Positions 1 to 6,837 of a DNA stretch of 10,495 bases are shown piece by piece. Source of the DNA: an uncultured Clostridium sp. GTDB taxonomy: Bacteria > Bacillota > Clostridia > Lachnospirales > Anaerotignaceae. The notes beneath the pieces are model-generated. The model saw only the letters and a list, made by a program, of their open reading frames with translations. It had not been told where the DNA came from and did no database searches. The stretch covers positions 1 through 10,495 of the forward strand of contig CAMXTM010000048.1 of the NCBI GenBank assembly GCA_947246775.1, given 5' to 3'. The position numbers were made by a program, and so were the translations under genes. Position 1 is the stretch's first letter; each line of letters begins with the position of its first letter.

Positions 1-35
1 AATTTTTTCTTTGCTGTCACTTTTTCTAAAATCAT
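1..35 (-). CDS. 5' end of an unidentified gene downstream of sigE (partial)
   Basis: Only the first 11 codons lie in the window: ATG at 33-35, then M-I-L-E-K-V-T-A-K-K-K and onward past base 1. The start is supported by a purine-rich Shine-Dalgarno site (AAAGGAAG, 41-48) five bases upstream and by a consensus promoter at 110-138. The residues do not resemble the start of SigG, the usual gene after sigE. The M-I-L-E-K-x-x-A-x-K-K pattern recalls the start of TrpC (indole-3-glycerol phosphate synthase), but 11 residues cannot settle this and no product is assigned. Confidence 0.5.
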   Translation of the reverse strand, partial: MILEKVTAKKK

Positions 36-109
36 ATGTACTTCCTTTCTTTCCTCAAAATAGCAAAATATTGATGTTATGATAAAGCATATTTTTTTCC
101 TTTTCTATC

Positions 110-138
110 ATTATATTATCTCTTTACATAGCTGTCAA
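110..138 (-). promoter_or_regulatory. Consensus sigma-A promoter for the gene at 1-35
   Basis: On the minus strand TTGACA (133-138), a 17-bp spacer and TATAAT (110-115) match the vegetative sigma-A consensus at every position of both hexamers. The -35 box begins one base after the sigE stop codon. Transcription would start near 103, giving a leader of about 68 bases before the ATG at 35. It makes the downstream gene independent of the sporulation operon. The match is seen directly; activity is inferred. Confidence 0.8.
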
Positions 139-139
139 A

Positions 140-865
140 TTATATCATTTTATTCATTTCCTTTTTTAATCTACCTATGATTTTCTTTTCTAATCTGGAT
201 ATATAGGATTGTGATATTCCTAATAAATCTGCAACTTCCTTTTGCGTTTTTTCTGTTGTTTCTGGCAAGATACCAAAACGCATTTCTACAATTCTTCTTT
301 CTCGTTTGCTTAATTTTTCCATTGCTTTTCCTAGCAATTCCCTATCTACTTCTTCCTCAATGTCTCTATATATCACATCTGCATCTGTTCCCAAAATATC
401 AGACAAAAGCAATTCATTGCCCTCCCAGTCTACATTTAAAGGTTCATCAATAGAAACTTCTGATTTTGTTTTGCTATTTCTTCTCAAATACATTAGTATT
501 TCATTTTCAATGCAACGGGAAGCATAGGTAGCTAATTTTATTTTTTTTTCTGGATTAAATGTATTGATTGCTTTAATCAGCCCTATTGTACCAATCGAAA
601 TCAAATCTTCTACATTGACTCCTGTATTTTCAAATTTCCTAGCAATATACACTACAAGGCGAAGATTTCTTTCTATTAAAACTGATTTTACTTTTACATC
701 ATCTTCCCCACCAAGCTGCTCCAATAATATCGCTTCTTCTTCTGCCTTTAATGGTGGAGGAAAAACGTCACTTCCCCCTATATAAAATATACCTCCTAGT
801 TTTTTGCGCCACTTTCTCCAAATACGTCCTATATCATACTTTATCTGAAATAATAAAAATTTCAT
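140..865 (-). CDS. sigE: Pro-sigma-E, mother-cell sporulation sigma factor
   Basis: This 241-residue protein is the RNA polymerase sigma factor that starts mother-cell gene expression after asymmetric septation. Residues 1-27 form an amphipathic, basic pro-sequence that keeps the factor membrane-bound and inactive. It ends before Y-I-G-G-S-D (28-33), the place where SpoIIGA cuts the Bacillus subtilis protein. Sigma region 2 spans about 64-133 ([18 protein letters not shown], then [13 protein letters not shown]). Region 4 spans about 182-235, with the helix-turn-helix [20 protein letters not shown]. The length is close to the family norm of about 240. It lies 16 bp after spoIIGA with a strong site AAAGGAGG (873-880) seven bases before the ATG. 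The two genes form the spoIIG operon, so transcription should come from the promoter before spoIIGA. No terminator is visible after the stop codon. Confidence 0.97.
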   Translation of the reverse strand: MKFLLFQIKYDIGRIWRKWRKKLGGIFYIGGSDVFPPPLKAEEEAILLEQLGGEDDVKVKSVLIERNLRLVVYIARKFENTGVNVEDLISIGTIGLIKAINTFNPEKKIKLATYASRCIENEILMYLRRNSKTKSEVSIDEPLNVDWEGNELLLSDILGTDADVIYRDIEEEVDRELLGKAMEKLSKRERRIVEMRFGILPETTEKTQKEVADLLGISQSYISRLEKKIIGRLKKEMNKMI

Positions 866-881
866 TTTATTGCCTCCTTTG

Positions 882-1760
882 TCATGTGAGTATTTCAGGG
901 CTTACTAATCCATCATATCCGCCAGAAAAAGAACCACAATAAATGCCAAGCGAAATATTTTTTTTGATACTTCCCTCTATTTCTAATATCTCTGGCTGGA
1001 ATACAAGCAAAAGCCCATTCTCTTTTCCTAAACTAGAAAAAGGAATAAAATGTAATGCTAATGTTTTTTCTTTTTCTAGCACATATTCATAAAATTTTTG
1101 TTGGTTTTGATATTCTTTAAAAAAATAAAATTGTATTTCTTTAGAAAACAAATTTTTTATTGCTGGAAAAGCTGCTACAGCTACATAATCCCCTGAAAAT
1201 GGGTCTTTTAAACTATTTCCTGTATCAATCAGCATATGTAATGGTATTTGTATTCCCTTTTGTTTTACAACAACACTACAATAATTTTTTCTATTGATTA
1301 TATTTGTTGTTATCCAATTTTTTCCTATTTTAATGAGTATATAGAAAAAACAAACGGTTGCTATCAATATTTTGACTGGAAACTGTCTTACATTTAATGT
1401 TATGTAACTACTTAATAGATTTCCCGTAGCAAAAAATAACGCCATTGCTACACCACCTATCGCAAATGCTACGATATTTCCAATCAAAAAATACTGCACT
1501 AACTTTTTTATTGTTTTTGGAAAAAATGTAATTTCTATTCCTAAAACAAAAAGTATCATACCACCAATACCATGACAAAAAAAAGAAAGACCACTAAAAA
1601 TCAATGCGATACAATAGATTGATGATAAAAAAAGACTGCCTAAAAAAATACGCTTATAAGAAATATTATTTTTTTGCAATATGGCAGTTATCCATAATAT
1701 GAGAAAATCCATACAAAAATTGACTAGAAATACAACATCTCCATAAATTGTTACTTCCAC
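882..1760 (-). CDS. spoIIGA: SpoIIGA, membrane aspartic protease that processes pro-sigma-E
   Basis: This 292-residue protein removes the SigE pro-sequence at the spore septum. The N-terminal half has about five hydrophobic membrane segments (roughly 6-26, 36-56, 59-79, 88-111, 130-147). The C-terminal half is a cytoplasmic pepsin-like domain with the active-site motif L-I-D-T-G-N (177-182, catalytic Asp179). The later segment F-I-P-F-S-S-L-G (238-245) is also typical of the family. The known enzyme works as a dimer with one Asp from each subunit. The gene starts with GTG (1758-1760), set by GGAGG at 1767-1771. Its length is slightly below the roughly 309 residues of the B. subtilis protein. 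It is followed directly by its substrate sigE and has its own promoter, so it is not simply part of the ftsZ transcript. Confidence 0.96.
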   Translation of the reverse strand: MEVTIYGDVVFLVNFCMDFLILWITAILQKNNISYKRIFLGSLFLSSIYCIALIFSGLSFFCHGIGGMILFVLGIEITFFPKTIKKLVQYFLIGNIVAFAIGGVAMALFFATGNLLSSYITLNVRQFPVKILIATVCFFYILIKIGKNWITTNIINRKNYCSVVVKQKGIQIPLHMLIDTGNSLKDPFSGDYVAVAAFPAIKNLFSKEIQFYFFKEYQNQQKFYEYVLEKEKTLALHFIPFSSLGKENGLLLVFQPEILEIEGSIKKNISLGIYCGSFSGGYDGLVSPEILT

Positions 1761-1802
1761 AAAACGCCTCCTTTTTTATTTCTTATAAAAGGCTCTACTG
1801 TT

Positions 1803-1835
1803 ATTATAAGCAAGTTTCATCAAGTTTTTTGTCAA
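1803..1835 (-). promoter_or_regulatory. spoIIG promoter with a 21-bp spacer
   Basis: On the minus strand TTGACA (1830-1835) and TATAAT (1803-1808) are both consensus sigma-A hexamers but lie 21 bp apart instead of 17. The B. subtilis spoIIG promoter is known for a similar over-long spacer, which makes it depend on Spo0A-phosphate. Spo0A-box-like TGTCA motifs lie at and above the -35: TGTCAAA (plus strand, 1830-1836), TGTCATT (1842-1848) and TGTCAAT (minus strand, 1871-1877). The first is partly an automatic by-product of the TTTGACA hexamer. The predicted start is near 1796, about 36 bases before the GTG. Confidence 0.75.
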
Positions 1836-1886
1836 ACACGCTGTCATTTTACAAAAATCATAGTATAAATATTGACAGCACAACAC

Positions 1887-1925
1887 AAAAAAGCCAGCAA
1901 AAATACTTTTTATGTATTTGCTGAC
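1887..1925 (-). terminator. Second terminator between ftsZ and spoIIGA
   Basis: Reading the minus strand, arms at 1920-1925 (GTCAGC) and 1893-1898 (GCTGGC) pair with one G-U wobble. The stem extends inward through AAATAC/GTATTT with a two-base bulge, and is followed by six Ts (1887-1892). No T-run follows on the plus strand, so it acts leftward, toward spoIIGA. It would back up the terminator just after ftsZ. Confidence 0.65.
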
Positions 1926-1953
1926 CTATAATGTATTGTCAAATTTTTTGGCA

Positions 1954-1984
1954 CAAAAAAAGGAATGTCTTTATTTTCATTCCT
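1954..1984 (-). terminator. ftsZ terminator
   Basis: AGGAATG (1961-1967) and CATTCCT (1978-1984) form a 7-bp perfect stem around a 10-base loop, 22 bases after the ftsZ stop codon. In the minus direction it is followed by seven Ts (1954-1960). A-T pairs can lengthen the stem at its base. Confidence 0.85.
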
Positions 1985-2006
1985 CTTTTTGCTTTTGCAT
2001 CTTTTT

Positions 2007-3206
2007 TTAAAATCTTTTTCTTGTTAAGAAATCTGGTATTTTAATCTCAGATTCAAAATCATCTAAATCATTAAATCTTCTTCCTGTTTTATTTTCTTCT
2101 GTAACAGGTACATATGGCGCAGGTTGTGGCTGCTGTTGTACAGGCTGTGTTGCCATTCTTGACTGTGCTTGTGATGCACGTCTACTACCAAAAGATGTTT
2201 GTGGCTGTGGCTGCTGCTGTACAGGTTGTGGCTGCGGTATTGGTGCTTCTTCATCTTCTAATCCTGTTGCAATAACTGTTACAACAACTTGGTCTGTTAA
2301 ATCTTCATTGATTGTTGTACCAAAAATAATTTCTGCTTCAGGGTCAAGAGATTCTCTAATCAATTCTGCTGCTTCTTCTGTTTCCAAAAGACCTAAATCA
2401 CTATCACCACTAAAATTGATAAGTACACTTTTTGCACCTTCTATTGTTGTTTCCAAAAGTGGACTTTGAATTGCTGCTTTTGCTGCAACTTCTGCTTTGT
2501 TTTCACCAGATGCTTGTCCAATACCCATATGGGCAATACCTTGGTCTGCCATAATCGTACGTACATCTGCAAAGTCCAAATTGATAACACCAGGCTTAGA
2601 AATCAAATCAGCGATTCCTTGTACACCTTGTCTTAATACCTCGTCAACTTTTTTGAAGGCTTCTGTCAATGTTGTTTTCTTATCGATAATGCCCATAAGA
2701 CGCTGATTTGGAATAATAACAAGTGTATCCACATTTTTTTTCAATTCCATAATGCCTCTTTCTGCATTAGCCATTCTTTTCTTTCCTTCAAAATTAAAAG
2801 GCTTTGTTACAACACCAACTGTTAAAATACCCATTTCTTTAGAAATTGCGGCAATCTTTGGTGCAGCACCAGTTCCAGTGCCTCCGCCCATACCAGCAGT
2901 AATAAACACCATATCAGCACCTTTTAAGGCTTGTGATACTTCTTCTTGTGTTTCTTCTGCGGAGCGTTCTCCAATATCAGGATTTCCTCCTGCACCAAGA
3001 CCTTTTGTTAACTTTTCTCCAATTTGTATTTTAACAGGTGATTTTGAGTCTACTAACTGTTGACTATCTGTATTGACAGAAATAAATTCAACACCATCTA
3101 GCCCATCTTCAATCATACGGTCTACTGCGTTATTTCCGCCGCCACCAACGCCAACCACTTTTATTTGTGCCATATTACTGCTCCGTGGAATATCAAATTC
3201 GAGCAA
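2007..3206 (-). CDS. ftsZ: Cell division GTPase FtsZ
   Basis: This 399-residue tubulin homologue polymerises into the Z ring that positions vegetative and polar sporulation septa. The N-terminal GTPase domain carries [10 protein letters not shown] (19-28), the tubulin signature G-G-G-T-G-T-G (107-113) and the T7 synergy loop N-L-D-F-A-D (209-214). A variable linker at about 320-378 is rich in Gln and Pro. The conserved C-terminal tail I-K-I-P-D-F-L-T-R (388-396) binds partners such as FtsA, SepF or EzrA. The best start is TTG at 3204-3206: AGGAGGGG (3213-3220) precedes it, and the resulting M-L-E-F opening matches Gram-positive FtsZ proteins. An in-frame ATG at codon 12 (3171-3173) also has an upstream GGAG. 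It follows ftsQ after a 281-bp AT-rich gap and is closed by a terminator. No ftsA precedes it. Confidence 0.98.
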   Translation of the reverse strand: MLEFDIPRSSNMAQIKVVGVGGGGNNAVDRMIEDGLDGVEFISVNTDSQQLVDSKSPVKIQIGEKLTKGLGAGGNPDIGERSAEETQEEVSQALKGADMVFITAGMGGGTGTGAAPKIAAISKEMGILTVGVVTKPFNFEGKKRMANAERGIMELKKNVDTLVIIPNQRLMGIIDKKTTLTEAFKKVDEVLRQGVQGIADLISKPGVINLDFADVRTIMADQGIAHMGIGQASGENKAEVAAKAAIQSPLLETTIEGAKSVLINFSGDSDLGLLETEEAAELIRESLDPEAEIIFGTTINEDLTDQVVVTVIATGLEDEEAPIPQPQPVQQQPQPQTSFGSRRASQAQSRMATQPVQQQPQPAPYVPVTEENKTGRRFNDLDDFESEIKIPDFLTRKRF

Positions 3207-3487
3207 AAAAATCCCCTCCTAGAGTTTCAGAATTACATAGAGTAGTTTTATTATACATGAAAAAAACAGATAACACCATACCTAATTTTGTATTTTTTTG
3301 TCCTTTTTTCATATATTTTTATTTTAATACATATTATTATAGAAATCAGTATGATATAATAGATATCAATAGGTACTGTTTAATTTACAGAATTACTTTA
3401 TCAATTATAATATGTCTTTTTACTATCTTATCTCTTTTTTCACTTTGATTCAATACAAAATTAACAATATTATAAAATTTTTTTGAT
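3207..3487. other. AT-rich ftsQ-ftsZ intergenic region with candidate ftsZ promoters
   Basis: No gene is supported here. On the minus strand there are several TATAAT hexamers: 3250-3255 (predicted start near 3243, weak -35), 3336-3341 (with TTGATA at 3364-3369, 22-bp spacer) and 3404-3409. A perfect 6-5-6 inverted repeat TGATAT/ATATCA sits at 3352-3368. No clear terminator follows ftsQ, so read-through from murA-ftsQ is possible alongside local transcription. Which hexamers are used cannot be decided from sequence. Confidence 0.5.
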
Positions 3488-4267
3488 TTAAGACAAATAT
3501 CGAAATACAATAGGGCGACTCATATCGCTTAAATCAAGCACACCTCTATCTTTTTCTGGTATGGTACTTAATATTTGAGAAAGATAAGCCATTTTTTGCT
3601 CACAATTTTCAACACTGCCAAATCGAATTTCAATTTGATTGATACTTGCTGTAATATTTTCTGGGTCATCTACATCAATCTCCATAATATTGTCCAGTAA
3701 TTCATATTTTGTAACCATTTGAGAAATCAATACTACAACATCAAAAGATTCTTTATTTTTTACATCTAATAATTCACCTAATCGAAATTGGTCAAATTTT
3801 AAACCATATACAACTGGTAATGTTTTTTTTGTTTCATTCTGCACATCTAACACTCTACCATATTCATCTATGTAAAGGTACGAACCTGCATAAGGTACAT
3901 ACCCTCTTACCTTTCTTTCCATAATATCAATATTAATGGTACTCGGAAGATGCACAGTGATTTCTGCTGATTCAATATAATTATTTTCATTTAAAATTTC
4001 TACTGCCTTTTTTTTGTCATATAAAAATACATTCGCTCTTTGTTTTAATCCTATCATATTACAAATATCTTCATCTGAATATTGTTCCATTTCTGTTATT
4101 TCTATTGTTTGTACTGAAAAAATAGGAGAAAATATAATTCCAGCACCGCCCAAGCAAGCCACCAACAATATCAATATAAACTTCATAGATAATTTTTTTC
4201 TTACTCTTTTTTTCTTCGTTTTACGAGAACGTGTTGTCTTTTGATACTTTCTTTTTGTTTTTTTCAA
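3488..4267 (-). CDS. ftsQ: Cell division protein FtsQ/DivIB
   Basis: This 259-residue bitopic membrane protein belongs to the divisome complex with FtsL and DivIC, which controls septal peptidoglycan synthesis. Residues 1-28 are a very basic cytoplasmic tail, 29-50 a single membrane segment, and about 51-118 a POTRA domain with the typical S-V-Q-T-I-E-I and L-P-S-T-I-N-I-D-I stretches. The FtsQ/DivIB beta domain runs to about 220, followed by a short tail. The start is TTG (4265-4267), chosen because AAAGGTGA lies eight bases upstream (4276-4283) and because it gives the charged tail expected of the family. The next Met is residue 28, right at the membrane segment. It follows murA by 19 bp and is probably co-transcribed with it. 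Sequence conservation in this family is low, so the call rests on architecture and context as well as residues. Confidence 0.9.
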   Translation of the reverse strand: MKKTKRKYQKTTRSRKTKKKRVRKKLSMKFILILLVACLGGAGIIFSPIFSVQTIEITEMEQYSDEDICNMIGLKQRANVFLYDKKKAVEILNENNYIESAEITVHLPSTINIDIMERKVRGYVPYAGSYLYIDEYGRVLDVQNETKKTLPVVYGLKFDQFRLGELLDVKNKESFDVVVLISQMVTKYELLDNIMEIDVDDPENITASINQIEIRFGSVENCEQKMAYLSQILSTIPEKDRGVLDLSDMSRPIVFRYLS

Positions 4268-4286
4268 TTTATACTCACCTTTTTAT

Positions 4287-5540
4287 TTATGATTCCAAAA
4301 AAATCTTTGCTCCTAAAGAAGTTAATACTTTTTCTATTTGTTCGTATCCTCTTTCTACATAACAAGCATTTTCTACTACTGTTTCGCCTTCTGCTGCCAA
4401 CCCAGCCAATATGAGTGCTGCTCCACATCTCAAATCTCGTCCAGAAACATATGCACCTTTTAGGCTTTTTACACCTTTTATCACAGCCGTTTGCCCTTCT
4501 ACTGCAATATCAGCTCCCATACGACACAGTTCACTAATATGTTTAAACCTTGCCTCAAATACTGTTTCACTAATAATACTTGTTCCTTCCGCTAATGTCA
4601 ATATTGACATAAATTGTGGCTGCATATCTGTTGGAAAATCAGGATAAGGACCTGTGTGTATTCTTGAAACAGGTTTTATTTTTTTCGGCGCTTTTAAATA
4701 AATACTATTTTTCTGTTCTTTTATCAAACAACCAGTTTCCCCCAAGCGCAACAAAACTTGTCTTATTGTATCAGCACAAACATTTTCTAATTCAATTTCT
4801 CCTTTTGTAATTGCTGCGCCACAAAGAAATGTTCCTGCTTCAATTCTATCAGAAGATACCGTATATTCTGTTCCATGCAGCGTTTTTACCCCTTGTATAG
4901 AAATACAATCTGTTCCTGCTCCTTTTATATTTGCTCCACACTGATTTAAAAATGTTTGCAATTCTACAATTTCAGGCTCACACGCCGCATTATATATTGT
5001 AGTATAGCCTTTTGATTTTGCAGCAAGAATCATACAATTTTCTGTTGCTCCTACACTTGGAAAATCTAAATTGATTTTAACACCCATACATTTTTTTCCA
5101 TCACAACACAAAATACCTTTTTCTTCTTCTATTACAACGCCCATTTTACGAAATGCCTTTAAATGCAAATCAATAGGACGCATACCAATTTCACAACCTC
5201 CAGGATAACCTATATTTGTTTTATGGAATCTTCCAAGCAAAGCCCCCATAAATAAGATAGAAGAACGCATTTTTTGTACGCTTTTGCTGTCAATGTCCAT
5301 ATTTTTACAATCTTTTGTATTGATAATCAATGTTCTATTTTGTTTTTTAATAACACAACCTAATTGTTCTAACATTTTCAATGTCAACTGTACATCTGCA
5401 ATCGCAGGGCAATTATGCAATATCGTTTCTCCCTCTGTTAGCATTACTCCTGCCAATATAGGTAATATACCATTTTTACTTCCCCTCACAGCTACCTTCC
5501 CCCTCAAAGGGTATCCGCCCTCTATTCTATATCTACCCAT
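4287..5540 (-). CDS. murA: UDP-N-acetylglucosamine 1-carboxyvinyltransferase MurA
   Basis: This cytoplasmic enzyme transfers enolpyruvate from phosphoenolpyruvate to UDP-GlcNAc, the first committed step of peptidoglycan synthesis. The 417 residues match the family length. Visible landmarks are the substrate-binding K22-N23 in R-G-S-K-N-G-I-L-P, the catalytic loop P-G-G-C-E-I-G (113-119) with Cys116, then R-P-I-D-L-H, and near the end G-R-D-L-R-C-G-A-A-L. Cys rather than Asp in the loop is the form that fosfomycin alkylates, so sensitivity of the target is expected from family knowledge. The ATG start follows GGGAGGGG (5549-5556). It is the first gene of its transcript because the gene upstream is divergent; in many Clostridia murG would precede it. 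Many Firmicutes have two MurA paralogues, and the dcw-like position suggests the cell-division-linked copy. Confidence 0.97.
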   Translation of the reverse strand: MGRYRIEGGYPLRGKVAVRGSKNGILPILAGVMLTEGETILHNCPAIADVQLTLKMLEQLGCVIKKQNRTLIINTKDCKNMDIDSKSVQKMRSSILFMGALLGRFHKTNIGYPGGCEIGMRPIDLHLKAFRKMGVVIEEEKGILCCDGKKCMGVKINLDFPSVGATENCMILAAKSKGYTTIYNAACEPEIVELQTFLNQCGANIKGAGTDCISIQGVKTLHGTEYTVSSDRIEAGTFLCGAAITKGEIELENVCADTIRQVLLRLGETGCLIKEQKNSIYLKAPKKIKPVSRIHTGPYPDFPTDMQPQFMSILTLAEGTSIISETVFEARFKHISELCRMGADIAVEGQTAVIKGVKSLKGAYVSGRDLRCGAALILAGLAAEGETVVENACYVERGYEQIEKVLTSLGAKIFLES

Positions 5541-5588
5541 ATATACGCCCCTCCCAAAATTATCAAATCATATTCCATAGTATGCAAC

Positions 5589-5594
5589 ATTATA
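5589..5594 (-). promoter_or_regulatory. Candidate -10 box for murA
   Basis: A TATAAT hexamer on the minus strand lies about 50 bp before the murA ATG, with a predicted start near 5582. No convincing -35 is seen at 16-18 bp, so this is tentative. It is a back-to-back promoter region with the plus-strand promoter at 5607-5635. Confidence 0.4.
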
Positions 5595-5606
5595 AAAAGC
5601 GTTCCA

Positions 5607-5635
5607 TTTACAAATGCGTAAATTTGGTATATACT
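5607..5635 (+). promoter_or_regulatory. Sigma-A promoter for the P1-family hydrolase
   Basis: TTTACA (5607-5612), a 17-bp spacer and TATACT (5630-5635) each differ from the consensus by one base. The predicted start is near 5642, about 36 bases before the ATG at 5678. Confidence 0.75.
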
Positions 5636-5677
5636 TATTAGTAGAACAATGGTAAATTTAAAAAAAGGAGCAACACA

Positions 5678-6604
5678 ATGAAAAAGAATATATTAGATAT
5701 TAACGGAATTATGGTAGGACAAGCACAAGATACACAAGGCAAAACAGGTGTTACTGTTGTTATTGTGCCAGACGGTGCGGTGTGTGGTGTTGATGTAAGA
5801 GGAGCAGCGCCAGGCACAAGAGAAACAGACTTACTTGACCCTGTCAATGCTATGGAAAAAGTACACGCAGTAGTGCTTTCTGGTGGTTCTGCTTTTGGTT
5901 TAGAAGCAGCAAATGGTGTGATGGAATACTTAGAAGAAAAAGGAATCGGCTTCAATGTTGGCTGTACTGTTGTACCTATTGTGCCTCAAGCTGTTTTATT
6001 TGATTTAGCGTATGGTGATTTTCGTTGTCGTCCTGACAAAAAAATGGGCTATACCGCCTGCGAAAATGCCAATAGTGAAATACTAGAAGAAGGCAGCGTT
6101 GGTGCTGGCTGTGGTGCAACAGTGGGAAAATTATATGATATGGAATGTTGTACCAAAAGTGGTATTGCTAGTTATTCAGAAACACTCGAAAATGGTGTTA
6201 CTGTTTCTGCACTTATTGCTGTTAATGCATTTGGCGATGTTTTTGAAAATGGAAAAATCATTGCTGGCACAACAAACAAAGAAAAAACTGCTTTTATTAA
6301 CACAGAAAAAACAATGTTAGAAATGGCATCTACTCCTACCTTTCAAGGGCAAAATACAACCATCGGCATTATTGCTACAAACGTTGCACTCACAAAATCA
6401 GAAGCAAAAAAAATTGCTGGTATGGCGCATGATGGACTTGCTAGGGCAATTCGACCTATACACACACAATTAGACGGCGACACACTTTTTTGTTTGTCTA
6501 CAGGCGAAATACAGTGTGCTAGACCTATTGTAGATTTAGTTGGTACATTAGCAACTCATGTAACAGAACAAACGGTAATACGTGCTGTCAGAAAAGCAAA
6601 ATAA
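5678..6604 (+). CDS. P1/S58-family N-terminal-nucleophile hydrolase (DmpA/NylC-like)
   Basis: The 308-residue protein belongs to the family of DmpA aminopeptidase, beta-peptidyl aminopeptidases and nylon-oligomer hydrolase NylC. These are self-cleaving enzymes whose new N-terminal Thr or Ser is the nucleophile. Typical family features are G-V-D-V-R-G-A-A-P-G-T-R-E (37-49), V-L-S-G-G-S-A-F-G-L (66-75), the glycine-rich G-S-V-G-A-G-C-G-A-T-V-G-K (139-151), and Q-N-T-T-I-G-I (225-231). By comparison with NylC the chain would be cut between Asn226 and Thr227, leaving Thr227 as nucleophile. No signal peptide is seen, so it should act in the cytoplasm. AAGGAG (5665-5670) sits seven bases before the ATG. 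It has its own promoter and terminator and is divergent from murA. The natural substrate is unknown; a small peptide or amide is likely. Confidence 0.88.
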   Translation: MKKNILDINGIMVGQAQDTQGKTGVTVVIVPDGAVCGVDVRGAAPGTRETDLLDPVNAMEKVHAVVLSGGSAFGLEAANGVMEYLEEKGIGFNVGCTVVPIVPQAVLFDLAYGDFRCRPDKKMGYTACENANSEILEEGSVGAGCGATVGKLYDMECCTKSGIASYSETLENGVTVSALIAVNAFGDVFENGKIIAGTTNKEKTAFINTEKTMLEMASTPTFQGQNTTIGIIATNVALTKSEAKKIAGMAHDGLARAIRPIHTQLDGDTLFCLSTGEIQCARPIVDLVGTLATHVTEQTVIRAVRKAK

Positions 6605-6610
6605 ATTGAT

Positions 6611-6745
6611 ATGAAAAAAACAAAAGATATCTCATCTATATTAGAAAAAGCAATTTTATTATCAAATGGTTATGATTCAGAAACAATAGCACAAAAAGGT
6701 ACAAGCAATTATGATTTTTGCTTGTATCTTTTTTTATTTTTATAA
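6611..6745 (+). pseudogene. Possible 44-codon ORF or gene remnant running into a terminator
   Basis: An open frame starts at ATG 6611, seven bases after the hydrolase stop, and reads M-K-K-T-K-D-I-S-S-I-L-E-K-A-I-L-L-S. It has protein-like codon use for about 30 codons, then runs through the terminator hairpin and ends at a TAA at 6743-6745. No Shine-Dalgarno site precedes the ATG. The last 14 or so residues are encoded by the hairpin and its T-run, so it may be the remaining 5' piece of a gene joined to a terminator by deletion. It may equally be chance. I recognise no family. Confidence 0.2.
6692..6738 (+). terminator. Terminator of the P1-family hydrolase gene (repeat copy 1)
   Basis: GGTACAAGCAA (6698-6708) pairs with TTGCTTGTATC (6718-6728) in an 11-bp stem with one G-U pair and a 9-base loop. 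Five flanking A-T pairs lengthen it, and seven Ts follow (6729-6735). It is a near-copy of the element at 7287-7334. Confidence 0.92.
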
Positions 6746-6808
6746 TTTTAATATTTTTAGTTGGTGTAACAATAAAAAACACTAGAATATAAGATTAAAG
6801 AAAGGTTT

Positions 6809-6837
6809 TTGTAAGGTTAAGGTAAGGTTAGCATAAT
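6809..6837 (+). promoter_or_regulatory. Putative regulated promoter of yxeA with 11-bp-period direct repeats
   Basis: TTGTAA (6809-6814), a 17-bp spacer and CATAAT (6832-6837) form a moderate sigma-A promoter. The 9-bp motif GTAAGGTTA occurs twice, at 6811-6819 and 6822-6830, with an 11-bp period, overlapping the -35 and filling the spacer. Direct repeats one helical turn apart are the usual target of OmpR-type response regulators. Downstream, a perfect 12-bp palindrome AGAAAGCTTTCT (6851-6862) lies in the predicted leader. The repeats are seen directly; their role is inferred. Confidence 0.5.

Noticed and set aside
133..139. TGTCAAA as a Spo0A box after sigE
   Set aside because: It is simply the reverse of the TTTGACA in the -35 hexamer, with no second box nearby and a normal 17-bp spacer.
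3167..3448. 93-codon plus-strand frame before ftsZ
   Set aside because: Its codons come from the AT-rich promoter region and the antisense of the ftsZ start; it has no ribosome site.
5559..5587. TTGCAT-17-GATAAT as the murA promoter
   Set aside because: Transcription would start inside the murA ribosome site, leaving no usable leader.
5638..5955. 105-codon open frame on the minus strand
   Set aside because: It lies opposite the well-supported hydrolase gene, has low-complexity Ser/Pro/Thr composition and no family features.
6761..6788. TTGGTG-16-TAGAAT as the yxeA promoter
   Set aside because: It matches the consensus less well in spacing and position than the element at 6809-6837 that holds the direct repeats.
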